Positions 1 through 6,851 of a stretch of DNA of 18,948 bases are shown piece by piece (position 1 is the stretch's first letter; each line of letters begins with the position of its first letter). This stretch comes from Candidatus Thiodiazotropha taylori (GTDB lineage Bacteria > Pseudomonadota > Gammaproteobacteria > Chromatiales > Chromatiaceae), in the NCBI GenBank assembly GCA_019100305.1, contig JAHRHW010000032.1, positions 1 to 18,948 of the forward strand, written 5' to 3'. Position numbers and translations under genes: made by a program. The notes below the pieces were generated by a model. That model ran no database searches, was not told the origin of the DNA, and saw only the letters and a list, made by a program, of their open reading frames with translations.

Positions 1-487
1 CTCTATCCAGCTGTTGGTAGGCGGGGAGTAGTTCTGCCAGCTCTTCCGGTGTGTGACCGTCCTTGCTTGCTTCGCCACTGGTATTAACCTGCAAGCAGAT
101 GTTCAGCGGCGACATCCCCTCCGGGCGCTGCTGACTGAGGCGGGTGGCGTGTTTCAGACTGGCGACGCTGTGTATCCAGTCGAAGTGTTCGGCAATCGGC
201 CTGGTTTTGTTGCTCTGGATGCGGCCGATGAAATGCCAGCAGAGGTTGAGATCGGCCAGCTGCTCGATTTTGCTGATCGCCTCCTGCAGATAGTTTTCAC
301 CGAACATTCTCTGTCCCATGGCGGCCAGTACGCGTATCTCTTCGCTGCTGCGGGTCTTACTGACGGCCAGCAGCTCCACAGAGCCGGTATCCCGCTGACA
401 GGCCGCAGTCGCTCGTTGAATGCGCTGCTCTACAGCCTCGAAGCGTTGTTGCAGCTGTTCGGGATTTGATACGGTGTTGTCTGTCAC
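1..487 (-). CDS. yggS: YggS/PLPBP family pyridoxal-phosphate-binding protein (3' part outside window)
   Basis: This is the first 162 residues of a cytosolic PLP-homeostasis protein of the YggS/PROSC family, which binds pyridoxal phosphate on a single TIM-barrel domain and has no known enzymatic reaction. Family motifs are visible in order: AVSKT (about 41-45, Lys44 being the expected PLP lysine), FGENYLQEA (62-70) and WHFIGRIQSNKTR (84-96), followed by the HFDWIHS strand. The gene runs off the left edge, so the C-terminal part is missing only because of the window. No ATG fits; I chose GTG at 485-487 because an in-frame TAG lies eight codons upstream and a weak GAAGAG ribosome site precedes it. 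It is divergent from pilT, an arrangement common in gammaproteobacteria. Family assignment is secure; the GTG start is likely but not proven. Confidence 0.93.
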   Translation of the reverse strand, partial: MTDNTVSNPEQLQQRFEAVEQRIQRATAACQRDTGSVELLAVSKTRSSEEIRVLAAMGQRMFGENYLQEAISKIEQLADLNLCWHFIGRIQSNKTRPIAEHFDWIHSVASLKHATRLSQQRPEGMSPLNICLQVNTSGEASKDGHTPEELAELLPAYQQLDR

Positions 488-531
488 GTTGCTCTTCGGG
501 CCGATGCCCTATTTGCGGGGCTAAAAGTTAA

Positions 532-559
532 TTGTCAGGCGGTTTGGTATATCATTAAT
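532..559 (+). promoter_or_regulatory. Possible sigma-70 promoter for pilT
   Basis: TTGTCA (532-537, five of six matches to the -35 consensus) is followed after 16 bases by ATTAAT (554-559, four of six to the -10 consensus). It lies in the 255-base region between divergent yggS and pilT and points toward pilT, which would leave a leader of about 175 bases. The match is modest and other AT-rich hexamers nearby could serve instead. Confidence 0.3.
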
Positions 560-598
560 CCCGTAGCACGTTCTACATTGCAAAGTGCGGTCAGGCGG

Positions 599-742
599 AT
601 GCCATTTCAAGTCCAGGCGCCGGTTAAATATATCGGTCTGGATGTCGATAAGGGGATAATGGCCGTCCGGCTGGAGATAGAGTACCACGATTTGCGATCA
701 ACAATGGTAGGCTTCACAAGCCTGATTACAACGGGGGAATGA
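599..742 (+). CDS. Possible 47-aa leader ORF abutting pilT
   Basis: An ATG at 599 preceded by a GGCGG-type purine stretch opens a 47-codon frame that ends in TGA at 740-742, directly against the pilT ATG at 743 with no gap. The peptide is mixed in character (it includes VKYIGLDVDKGIMAVRLEIE) and has no signal peptide or membrane segment. I do not recognise it. The exact stop/start junction would suit translational coupling to pilT, yet pilT also has its own GGGGGAA ribosome site inside the end of this frame. It could equally be a chance ORF in the pilT leader; nothing but position and length supports it. Confidence 0.25.
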   Translation: MPFQVQAPVKYIGLDVDKGIMAVRLEIEYHDLRSTMVGFTSLITTGE

Positions 743-1777
743 ATGGATATCGCTGAACTATTGGCCTTCAGTGTCAAACACAACGCATCAGATTTACACC
801 TTTCTGCTGGTTTGCCGCCAATGATCCGTGTCGACGGAGACATTCGCCGCATCAACGTTCCGGCACTTGAGCATAAGGTGGTGCATGCCCTGGTGTATGA
901 CATCATGAACGACAAGCAGCGAAAGGATTTTGAAGAGTTTCTGGAAAACGACTTCTCTTTTGAGATCCCTGGCCTTGCCCGTTTTCGTGTCAATGCATTC
1001 AATCAGGCCCGCGGCGCATCTGCGGTATTTCGTACCATTCCCTCCAAGGTTTTGACCCTGGATGATCTAGGCTGTCCTCAGATCTTCAGGGACATTGTCG
1101 ATGTGCCGCGTGGGCTGGTGTTGGTCACCGGGCCGACAGGTTCCGGTAAGTCGACCACCCTTGCCGCCATGATGGACTACAAAAACGACAACGATTACTC
1201 CCACATTCTTACCATTGAGGATCCGATCGAATTCGTTCACAGCAGTAAAAAGTGTCTGATCAATCAGCGTGAGGTGCACAGGGATACCCTGGGTTTTGCC
1301 GAAGCCCTGCGTTCTGCACTGCGTGAGGATCCGGATATCATCCTGGTAGGTGAGTTGCGTGACCTTGAAACCATCCGTTTGGCGCTGACAGCGGCCGAGA
1401 CCGGTCATCTGGTGTTCGGTACCTTGCACACCAGTTCGGCGGCTAAGACCATCGACCGTATCATCGATGTGTTCCCGGCCGGTGAGAAGTCGATGGTTCG
1501 CTCAATGCTCTCCGAGTCGTTGCGTTCGGTGGTCGCCCAGACCCTGCTGAAAAAGATCGGTGGTGGCCGAATCGCGGCCTGGGAGATCATGGTGGGTACA
1601 CCGGCGATCCGAAACCTGATCCGTGAGGATAAGGTGGCGCAGATGTATTCGGCGATTCAGACCGGTCAGGCTGCCGGTATGCAGACCATGGATCAGGCGC
1701 TGAAAGAGCTGGTGCAGAAGGGTGTGGTCAGCCGTCTGGATGCTAAAGCCAAAGCGCAGAACAAGGATCAGTTTTAG
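743..1777 (+). CDS. pilT: Type IV pilus retraction ATPase PilT
   Basis: PilT is the hexameric cytoplasmic motor ATPase that depolymerises type IV pili at the inner membrane, giving twitching motility and pilus retraction. The 344-residue length matches the usual PilT length. Visible motifs: N-terminal PAS-like domain with ASDLHLSAG (15-23); Walker A GPTGSGKST (130-138); Asp box around LTIEDPIEF (156-164); Walker B region DPDIILVGELRD (196-207); His box ETGHLVFGTLHTSSA (219-233); and the PilT-specific AIRNLIRE motif (288-295), which is needed for retraction and separates PilT from extension ATPases. The ATG is preceded by GGGGGAA at good spacing. pilU follows 159 bases downstream on the same strand. 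All key residues are intact, so an active enzyme is expected. Confidence 0.98.
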   Translation: MDIAELLAFSVKHNASDLHLSAGLPPMIRVDGDIRRINVPALEHKVVHALVYDIMNDKQRKDFEEFLENDFSFEIPGLARFRVNAFNQARGASAVFRTIPSKVLTLDDLGCPQIFRDIVDVPRGLVLVTGPTGSGKSTTLAAMMDYKNDNDYSHILTIEDPIEFVHSSKKCLINQREVHRDTLGFAEALRSALREDPDIILVGELRDLETIRLALTAAETGHLVFGTLHTSSAAKTIDRIIDVFPAGEKSMVRSMLSESLRSVVAQTLLKKIGGGRIAAWEIMVGTPAIRNLIREDKVAQMYSAIQTGQAAGMQTMDQALKELVQKGVVSRLDAKAKAQNKDQF

Positions 1778-1828
1778 TCTGATGTTGTATCATTAATACA
1801 ACCAGGATTAACAACTATTCTTAATAAA

Positions 1829-1878
1829 GGTAGCAACCCTGGGTCGATTGAAATCGTCTCAACAGACCCCAGGCTACC
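1829..1878 (+). repeat. Imperfect hairpin in the pilT-pilU spacer
   Basis: Left arm GGTAGC...CCTGGGTC (1829-1845) can pair with GACCCCAGGCTACC (1865-1878), interrupted by a four-base bulge on the left and a one-base bulge on the right. The loop contains a further small hairpin, CGAT-TGAA-ATCG (1845-1856). No T-run follows, so it is not a normal intrinsic terminator. It may be an mRNA processing or stability element that sets PilU output relative to PilT, or part of a pilU promoter region; function is inference only. Confidence 0.45.
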
Positions 1879-1936
1879 GACTCAACGGCTGACGCTGTGA
1901 TCAGCCTATGAATACGAGTGTACAGAGGACAAGACT

Positions 1937-3061
1937 ATGGAACTGAACACACTCCTAGCCATGATGGTCAAGAACAAGGCCTCGGATCTCTTCATTACCG
2001 CTGGGCGGGAGCCTTCAATCAAGGTCGATGGCAAGATTCATCCGGTCAATAAGACTGCATTGACAGCCCAGCAGACCAAAGCCCTGACCTACAGCATCAT
2101 GACGGATGCCCAGCAGAAAGAGTTCGATGAAACCCACGAGTGTAACTTTGCCATCAGTGCGAAAAAGATCGGCCGGTTTCGTGTCAGTGCATTTGTCCAG
2201 CGGGATGCGGTGGGCATGGTGTTACGCCGTATAGAAACCAATATTCCAAGTCTTGAATCCCTCTATCTGCCCACAGTGCTTCAGGATCTCTCCATGGCCA
2301 AGCGTGGTCTGGTGATCTTCGTCGGGGCAACGGGTACCGGTAAGTCGACTTCTCTGGCCGCCATGATCGGCTATCGGAACAAGCGTGGGGACGGCCACAT
2401 TATCAGTATCGAAGACCCGATCGAATTCATACATGACCACAATCAGTGCATTATCACTCAGAGGGAGGTCGGAATCGATACCGAGTCCTATCAGGTGGCA
2501 CTGAAAAATACCCTGCGTCAGGCTCCTGATGTGATACTGATTGGCGAGATTCGAACCCGGGAGACCATGGAACACGCGATCACATTTGCAGAGACTGGAC
2601 ATCTCTGTCTTTCAACCCTGCATGCGAACAATGCCAATCAGGCGCTGGACCGGATCATCCACTTCTATCCAGAGGATCACCGGGAACAGATCTTCATGGA
2701 TCTTTCGCTGAACCTGAAGTCGATCGTGGCGCAGCAACTGATACCAAAAGCGGATGGTAACGGTCGGCGTGCAGCGATTGAGGTCTTACTGAATACACCT
2801 TTGGCTTCGGAATTGATCCGTAAAGGTGAGATTCATAAGCTGAAAGAGCTGATGAAGCGATCGAACGAACACGGCATGATCACCTTTGATCAGCACCTCT
2901 ATCGCCTCTATGAAGAGGGAGTGATCAGCTACGAAAACGCACTGGCTCATGCTGATTCGGCCAATGATGTACGCCTGATGATAAAACTCGGAGCCAGCCA
3001 GACCAGCGATTCGCTGGTTGATGGACTCGACGGTATTACCCTGATGGATGGAAAGGGTTAA
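1937..3061 (+). CDS. pilU: Type IV pilus retraction ATPase PilU (PilT paralogue)
   Basis: PilU is a PilT-dependent accessory retraction ATPase that acts with PilT at the cytoplasmic base of type IV pili and adds retraction force. The 374 residues fit PilU, which is longer than PilT at the C terminus. Visible motifs: ASDLFITAG (15-23), Walker A GATGTGKST (130-138), Asp box SIEDPIEF (157-164), Walker B region APDVILIGEIRT (196-207) and His box ETGHLCLSTLHANNA (219-233). The PilT AIRNLIRE motif is replaced by ASELIRKGE (290-298), as expected for PilU. The ATG has AGAGGA about 9 bases upstream. The 159-base gap after pilT leaves room for a separate promoter, although co-transcription is common. 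Both nucleotide-binding boxes look functional. Confidence 0.97.
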   Translation: MELNTLLAMMVKNKASDLFITAGREPSIKVDGKIHPVNKTALTAQQTKALTYSIMTDAQQKEFDETHECNFAISAKKIGRFRVSAFVQRDAVGMVLRRIETNIPSLESLYLPTVLQDLSMAKRGLVIFVGATGTGKSTSLAAMIGYRNKRGDGHIISIEDPIEFIHDHNQCIITQREVGIDTESYQVALKNTLRQAPDVILIGEIRTRETMEHAITFAETGHLCLSTLHANNANQALDRIIHFYPEDHREQIFMDLSLNLKSIVAQQLIPKADGNGRRAAIEVLLNTPLASELIRKGEIHKLKELMKRSNEHGMITFDQHLYRLYEEGVISYENALAHADSANDVRLMIKLGASQTSDSLVDGLDGITLMDGKG

Positions 3062-3069
3062 TGATATCA

Positions 3070-3123
3070 GTCCGCAAACAAACGCCCGTAACAATGGTCA
3101 GGCAACGGCGTTTATTTGCGGAC
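3070..3123. terminator. Long inverted repeat between converging genes (likely bidirectional terminator)
   Basis: Arms of 17 bases at 3070-3086 (starting GTCCGCAAAC) and 3107-3123 (ending TTTGCGGAC) are complementary at 16 of 17 positions around a 20-base loop. The single mismatch is C-A in the plus transcript but becomes a G-U wobble in the minus transcript, so the minus-strand RNA folds without a break. It starts 9 bases after the pilU stop and lies 33 bases before the end of the converging gene at 3156. There is no clear T-run on either side, so efficient intrinsic termination is not guaranteed; 3'-end protection is an alternative. Confidence 0.6.
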
Positions 3124-3155
3124 CAATATTACGAAAGGTCCAATCAGTTAAGCGG

Positions 3156-3608
3156 CTAAGGCATGAAAGCCTCAGCTAATTGATACTGCTTTTCAGATTC
3201 GTTGGCCAACCCACCTTCATTGTTCAGAATCATTTCGCAGTTCTTCGCCATGCGTGCCTGCATGGCGGCGCGCCAGGCACTCTTGCTCTCATCAGGTTCA
3301 TCAGGCGCAAGCGAGGCGGCCGCAGCGGCAGCGACAAAGTGTTCGGCTTGAGCTGCCCAGTCAGCATCCCGGCCGCAGGCGGTAAAGGTTTGTGTGGCAA
3401 AGCTTTTGACTTCTTTGTATGCCGCTTCAACCTCTTGCGGGTGCAGATCCGGATCGGAAGCGACCTGAACGGCTCTGGAAATCCTAGGGTCGGCACTCAA
3501 ATGCTCGACACTGGCAACAAACTTACCTGCCAGGGCGCGCTGTTGAACCGCTGAGAGCTGGCCTATGGCATCGCGAAGACTTTGATCATTGGTAATACGG
3601 GTTGGCAT
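3156..3608 (-). CDS. Hypothetical protein, Ala-rich helical, 150 aa
   Basis: I do not recognise this family with confidence. The start at 3606-3608 (MPTRITND...) is chosen because a strong GGAGGTG ribosome site lies 6 bases upstream; the same frame stays open 41 codons further upstream to an ATG at 3729-3731, but that extension has no good ribosome site. The protein is predicted to be soluble and mostly helical: no signal peptide or membrane segment, a leucine/glutamine-rich N-terminal third, an Ala run (about 112-117, in HFVAAAAAASL) and a conserved-looking C-terminal block with WRAAMQARMAKNCEMIL. Two cysteines (one in TACGRDADW, one in KNCEM) are present. It converges on pilU, from which it is separated by a long hairpin. 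Ordinary codon use and the strong ribosome site support a real gene; function unknown. Confidence 0.75.
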   Translation of the reverse strand: MPTRITNDQSLRDAIGQLSAVQQRALAGKFVASVEHLSADPRISRAVQVASDPDLHPQEVEAAYKEVKSFATQTFTACGRDADWAAQAEHFVAAAAAASLAPDEPDESKSAWRAAMQARMAKNCEMILNNEGGLANESEKQYQLAEAFMP

Positions 3609-3837
3609 GGGATACACCTCCAGAGAGCAAAAGCCTAGATATTTAGGGGAGAGTTCCATCTCATGCCTACATCTTAGGAGTTCATCCGGCATCAACTTAT
3701 GATCCAGATCAGTGAATCCGGACTTTTTCATGTGATCATGTTAAGTGGCTAGGAGATGCACCGGTCGAAGCAGGGGCTTTTTGCCATTCAGAAAACTGAT
3801 CAGCAATCTGAACTGCCGGAATAGCTATAAATGTAAT

Positions 3838-4407
3838 TTATTGAGTTTGTGCTGTTTCGAGCAACCGTACGATTTTATTGTGCTGGTTCTTTTTCGCCCA
3901 ATCCAGGGCACTCAAATCATCAAAGTCTACGAGTTCGGTGTTGGCATTGTGGTCGAGCAGTGTTTCAACCGAATCTGTGTGTCCCAGTTTTGCAGCCCAG
4001 ATCAGCGCACTCCAACCGCCGGTTGTCTCAATCTGATTGACCTGTGCGCCACGGCTCAGCAAGAGTTCGGCGATCTGGTGGTGGTTATTGGAGACGGCCA
4101 GCATTAGGGCCGAATAGCCCCCTTTATCGACCTGATTAACCTTGGCTCCTGCATCGAGTAGGCTCTGTGTCGCTTGCAGATGCCCATTGAGTGCTGCCTT
4201 CATGAGCGGTGTCCACATACAGGCATCCTGCACATCCACAGGGCTCTGACCTTCGATCAGTTTACGAATGGTGGGCAGGTCACCTGTCTCAGCGGCAACG
4301 ATCAACGGCGGATTCTCAAAAAATTCAGAGTCTGAAGATTCAGAATATTGCTCAGAACAGGCGCTGACAAGCAGGATAATTGTGAGTAGAAAGATAAGCC
4401 GTTTCAT
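3838..4407 (-). CDS. Ankyrin-repeat lipoprotein
   Basis: A 189-residue protein that begins with a lipoprotein signal peptide: positive MKR, a hydrophobic stretch, then the lipobox LVSAC with Cys17 as the lipidation site. The Ser/Glu-rich linker (18-31) is followed by ankyrin repeats of about 33 residues, recognisable from PLIVAAETGDLPTIRKLI (34-51), TPLMKAALNGHLQATQSLLDAGA (66-88), SALMLAVSNNHHQIAELLLSRGA (99-121), SALIWAAKLGHTDSVETLLDHNA (133-155) and a final partial repeat SALDWAKKNQHNKIVRLL (166-183). Ankyrin repeats bind proteins, so this is probably a periplasmic, membrane-anchored interaction module; the residue after Cys17 is Ser, which suits the outer membrane. No clear Shine-Dalgarno precedes the ATG. 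Partner unknown. Confidence 0.9.
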   Translation of the reverse strand: MKRLIFLLTIILLVSACSEQYSESSDSEFFENPPLIVAAETGDLPTIRKLIEGQSPVDVQDACMWTPLMKAALNGHLQATQSLLDAGAKVNQVDKGGYSALMLAVSNNHHQIAELLLSRGAQVNQIETTGGWSALIWAAKLGHTDSVETLLDHNANTELVDFDDLSALDWAKKNQHNKIVRLLETAQTQ

Positions 4408-4485
4408 ATTGAGAGGAAGTTGCTCAGTACACGGCTATTCTCAATATTCAGCTAAAGGGATCAATGCGTAATCGCAATCGTGGCG

Positions 4486-4821
4486 TTACTTCTCAGGACT
4501 GTTTTTGGGGTTGATGAAGTGGTTGGGAAATGGCGTGATGTTGGAATCCGCATCAATCTCAATGATTTTGCCCGGGCCGTGGTCCTGCTTTTCCACTTCA
4601 TCGATACGGATCACGGAGTGGATCGGTATGCGGGTGCGCTGTACGCCTGAGAACTCCTCTTTCAATTTTTCGGCCGATGGATCCACGACCAGACTGCTGG
4701 TCTCCTGAAAGATCAGATCCTCCACCTCCACGAAACCATAGAGCTCGCCCTGGCGAATGGTGCGGGCGAAGATTTCATAGACTTTCCCCTGATTTAAAAA
4801 GACGATTTTAAAAAGGCGCAT
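4486..4821 (-). CDS. DUF1820 family protein
   Basis: A 111-residue cytosolic protein that matches the DUF1820 family of proteobacteria, whose biochemical role is unknown. Family-like features are IVFLNQGKVYEIFAR near the N terminus (6-20), ELYGFVEVEDLIF (26-38), VVDPSAEKLKEEFSGV (45-60) and the central IPIHSVIRIDEVEK block (65-78). Length is typical. No signal peptide or membrane segment is present, and the fold is probably a small beta-rich domain. AGGAG lies about 12 bases before the ATG, rather far but usable. It lies downstream of tRNA-Thr on the same strand with 122 bases between, and upstream of the ankyrin lipoprotein gene, with which it may or may not share a transcript. Confidence 0.88.
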   Translation of the reverse strand: MRLFKIVFLNQGKVYEIFARTIRQGELYGFVEVEDLIFQETSSLVVDPSAEKLKEEFSGVQRTRIPIHSVIRIDEVEKQDHGPGKIIEIDADSNITPFPNHFINPKNSPEK

Positions 4822-4943
4822 GGGGAGTAGATCGGCTCCTGAGAGAAAAATGGCAGCAGATAATAGCTGATGTGCAGGCCTGAAGATAGCTTAATTTATC
4901 GACAGAGAATGTCTACTTGTGAGTGGAAAGCACCGCGAATTGA

Positions 4944-5019
<76 letters not shown>

Positions 5020-5031
5020 TGAAGGCGGGCA

Positions 5032-5061
5032 ATTATAGACCTATCTTGATCTCGTGGTCTA
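5032..5061 (-). promoter_or_regulatory. Sigma-70 promoter for tRNA-Thr
   Basis: On the minus strand a perfect TATAAT (-10, 5032-5037) lies 12 bases before the mature tRNA. TAGACC (5056-5061) sits 18 bases upstream as a four-of-six -35. The sequence just after the -10 is GC-rich (TGCCCGCC), as is usual for stable-RNA promoters under stringent control. Transcription would start only a few bases before the tRNA. Confidence 0.65.
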
Positions 5062-5117
5062 GCCTGTATTATCTGGATGTATTGGTTTGGCCTGGGCTTA
5101 ACTGTCGGAATTTATTG

Positions 5118-6206
5118 CTAAAATCTCTTCGCATCGAGGCAGTAGGGTTGGCTTGGAACTATTGGTGGCCGTTCGAGGACGAGGTCAGCGAGAAGGCGGC
5201 ATGAGGCCGGGCCAAGGACAACCCCGTTACGGAAGTGTCCCGCATTGACATACAGGCCTGATACCTCGGGAAGCTCGCCAATGTATGGGATGCCTTTGGG
5301 TGAGCCTGGCCGCAGTCCGGCCCAATGGTGCTCAATTTCAGCTTGGGCCAATTCCGGAAAGTGGTTCAGAGCGTAGGCTTTGAGCTCCTGCTTCGCCTCT
5401 TCTGTTGTGGTTTTTTCAAACCCTCTGTGTTCCAGCGTGCTGCCAACCAGAACCCTGCCATCGCGCCGGGGAATCACATAGCGGTCCTGGTGGAGTGTAA
5501 TCCGCTTAATTCTTTGCGGCTGATGTTTGAAAATAATCATCTGCCCCAGTACCGGTTCGATCGTGGGTGGCGTGGCAAGTGATTGCAGTAGCGTTCGGCT
5601 CCAGGCACCGGCGCAGACCACCACCCGGTCTGCTTCGAATCGCTGCTTGTCCGTTACAACCCCTTTGATCTGATTGTTCTCTACGATCAGTTGACCGACT
5701 TTGCAATGCTCGTGGATTTGCAACTGGCCTTTGATATCCTGGTAAAGGGATTGGGTCAGTCTTGGATTACGTACTTGGGCAATATCGGGCATCCAGGCGG
5801 CTTGCTGGGCTTCGATCTTCAGTGTTCGCTCATAGTTGGCAAGCTCGCTACCCTCAATGAGTTTGAGATTTTGTTGCTGGTTGAATGACCAATCCAAGGC
5901 CTTGTCGATATCTTCAGGATCAATGGTCAACAGCCCGCTGATGGTGTACTCCGGATCGATACCTGAGGCTTGCTTCAGTTCCTCACAAAGGGATGGGTAG
6001 GATTGCTGACTCCAGGCAGCAAGGTCATTGACAGATTTGGTATATCGCCAAGGGTAGAGCGGGGAGATGATGCCCCCACCGGCCCAGGAGGATTCCCGGC
6101 CGATGCGGCTCTGTTCGAGTAAGGTGACATCCATGCCTGCTGCAGAGAGTTCCCGTGCAGTGAGCATGCCGATGATCCCGCCACCTACGATGAGACAGTC
6201 TGTCAT
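5118..6206 (-). CDS. thiO: Glycine oxidase ThiO (FAD-dependent D-amino-acid oxidase family)
   Basis: ThiO oxidises glycine to iminoglycine with release of H2O2, supplying dehydroglycine for the thiazole half of thiamine; family members also accept other small amines and D-amino acids. The 362-residue length is typical. The FAD Rossmann motif GGGIIG (8-13) is followed by the acidic end of strand two (LLEQ, 29-32), then RESSWAGGGIISPLYPW (37-53), a ThiO hallmark. VVVCAGAWS (195-203) is a second FAD contact. Near the C terminus WAGLRPGSPKGIPYIG (295-310) holds the substrate-carboxylate Arg (about 299), and NAGHFRNGVVLGPASC (321-336) closes the FAD site. No other thiamine gene is nearby; its place beside the pilus operon matches Pseudomonas gene order. 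A TTGACA at 6271-6276 could be its -35, but the matching -10 is poor. Confidence 0.93.
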   Translation of the reverse strand: MTDCLIVGGGIIGMLTARELSAAGMDVTLLEQSRIGRESSWAGGGIISPLYPWRYTKSVNDLAAWSQQSYPSLCEELKQASGIDPEYTISGLLTIDPEDIDKALDWSFNQQQNLKLIEGSELANYERTLKIEAQQAAWMPDIAQVRNPRLTQSLYQDIKGQLQIHEHCKVGQLIVENNQIKGVVTDKQRFEADRVVVCAGAWSRTLLQSLATPPTIEPVLGQMIIFKHQPQRIKRITLHQDRYVIPRRDGRVLVGSTLEHRGFEKTTTEEAKQELKAYALNHFPELAQAEIEHHWAGLRPGSPKGIPYIGELPEVSGLYVNAGHFRNGVVLGPASCRLLADLVLERPPIVPSQPYCLDAKRF

Positions 6207-6351
6207 ATTACCTGTATTGCCTTTAGATTTTGCGGCTGAATAGCGATTGCTTGATGTCTGAAATGCTATCTGTCAACAGGCCTAAGAATAACACACCCGA
6301 CGATACGATTTGCGGCTTATTTGAGGGGGTTCATGTGTGGTGATCATTCAT

Positions 6352-6392
6352 AAAAAAACAAAGGGTCCACATCGAACGATGTGTACCCTTTG
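6352..6392 (-). terminator. Rho-independent terminator of the minor-pilin operon
   Basis: On the minus strand, 31 bases after the pilE stop, CAAAGGGT (6392-6385) and CACATCG (6383-...) fold back on CGATGTG and ACCCTTTG with a four-base loop and one internal mismatch, giving a stem of about 15 pairs. Seven T residues follow at once (6358-6352). This is a classic strong intrinsic terminator and isolates the pilus operon from thiO. Confidence 0.93.
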
Positions 6393-6422
6393 TGGTTCGG
6401 TCCGATCTGTTGATCAGTTGGC

Positions 6423-6851
6423 CTATTTCCAGCCCTCTGTCCAACCGCCTTCGTTTCTCTCCTTGACGCCAGCCGAGTTGAGTCGATAGGCGACTACATC
6501 ATCTTCGTTCTGTCCATCCTTGGTGGTGACATTGATTTCGATTGAGTAGCAGTTGGTAATATCGCCACAAGCACCCGGAGCAATGGCAAGTCCATCGTAG
6601 TAGCCATTCGGGCTGGTGGTGCCGATATTGGCTTCAGCCGGGTCTTGAGTATAACTGGCTGTACGCGCCCGGTAGACATCCAGTTTCTGTGCCGCATCCA
6701 AAAGGGCTGACATACCGTCATTTCGCCGCCCCTTGCGAACTGAATCCGCATATTGGGGGTAGGCAATGGCGGCAAGGATGCCGACTATCGCTATGGCAAT
6801 TAATACTTCAACTAATGTGAAGCCGCGCATCTTGTTTCTAGACTTAATCAT
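6423..6851 (-). CDS. pilE: Type IV minor pilin PilE
   Basis: A prepilin of 142 residues. The leader MIKSRNKMRG ends in Gly10, after which PilD would cut, giving mature FTLVEVLIAIAIVGILAAIAYPQY with Phe1 and the canonical Glu5. A hydrophobic N-terminal helix is followed by a small globular head with a Cys pair (GACGDITNC, about 94-101) that could form a disulfide. In Pseudomonas the minor pilin PilE works with FimU, PilV, PilW, PilX and PilY1 to prime pilus assembly. I chose the ATG at 6849-6851 because it overlaps the pilY1 stop by 8 bases (ATGATTAA) and gives a normal leader; a longer open frame upstream lies inside pilY1. It is the last gene of the operon and is followed by a strong terminator. 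Confidence 0.93.
   Translation of the reverse strand: MIKSRNKMRGFTLVEVLIAIAIVGILAAIAYPQYADSVRKGRRNDGMSALLDAAQKLDVYRARTASYTQDPAEANIGTTSPNGYYDGLAIAPGACGDITNCYSIEINVTTKDGQNEDDVVAYRLNSAGVKERNEGGWTEGWK

Noticed and set aside
53..469. Plus-strand open frame of 138 codons at the left edge
   Set aside because: The opposite strand encodes unmistakable YggS motifs in this interval.
607..1002. Minus-strand open frame of 131 codons over the pilT start
   Set aside because: It overlaps a well-supported pilT reading frame, has low-complexity Ser/Arg/Lys composition and no ribosome site; a shadow of pilT.
1820..1832. Shared TTAATAAAGGTA before pilU and before the small ORF at 14581
   Set aside because: A 12-base match between two AT-rich leaders is expected by chance in a window this long, and the surroundings do not match.
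3180..3554. Plus-strand open frame antisense to the unknown 150-aa gene
   Set aside because: The minus frame has a strong GGAGGTG site and more protein-like composition.
3787..3812. TTCAGA-N14-TCTGAA as a terminator after the ankyrin gene
   Set aside because: Six-base, AT-rich arms with no following T-run; too weak to call.
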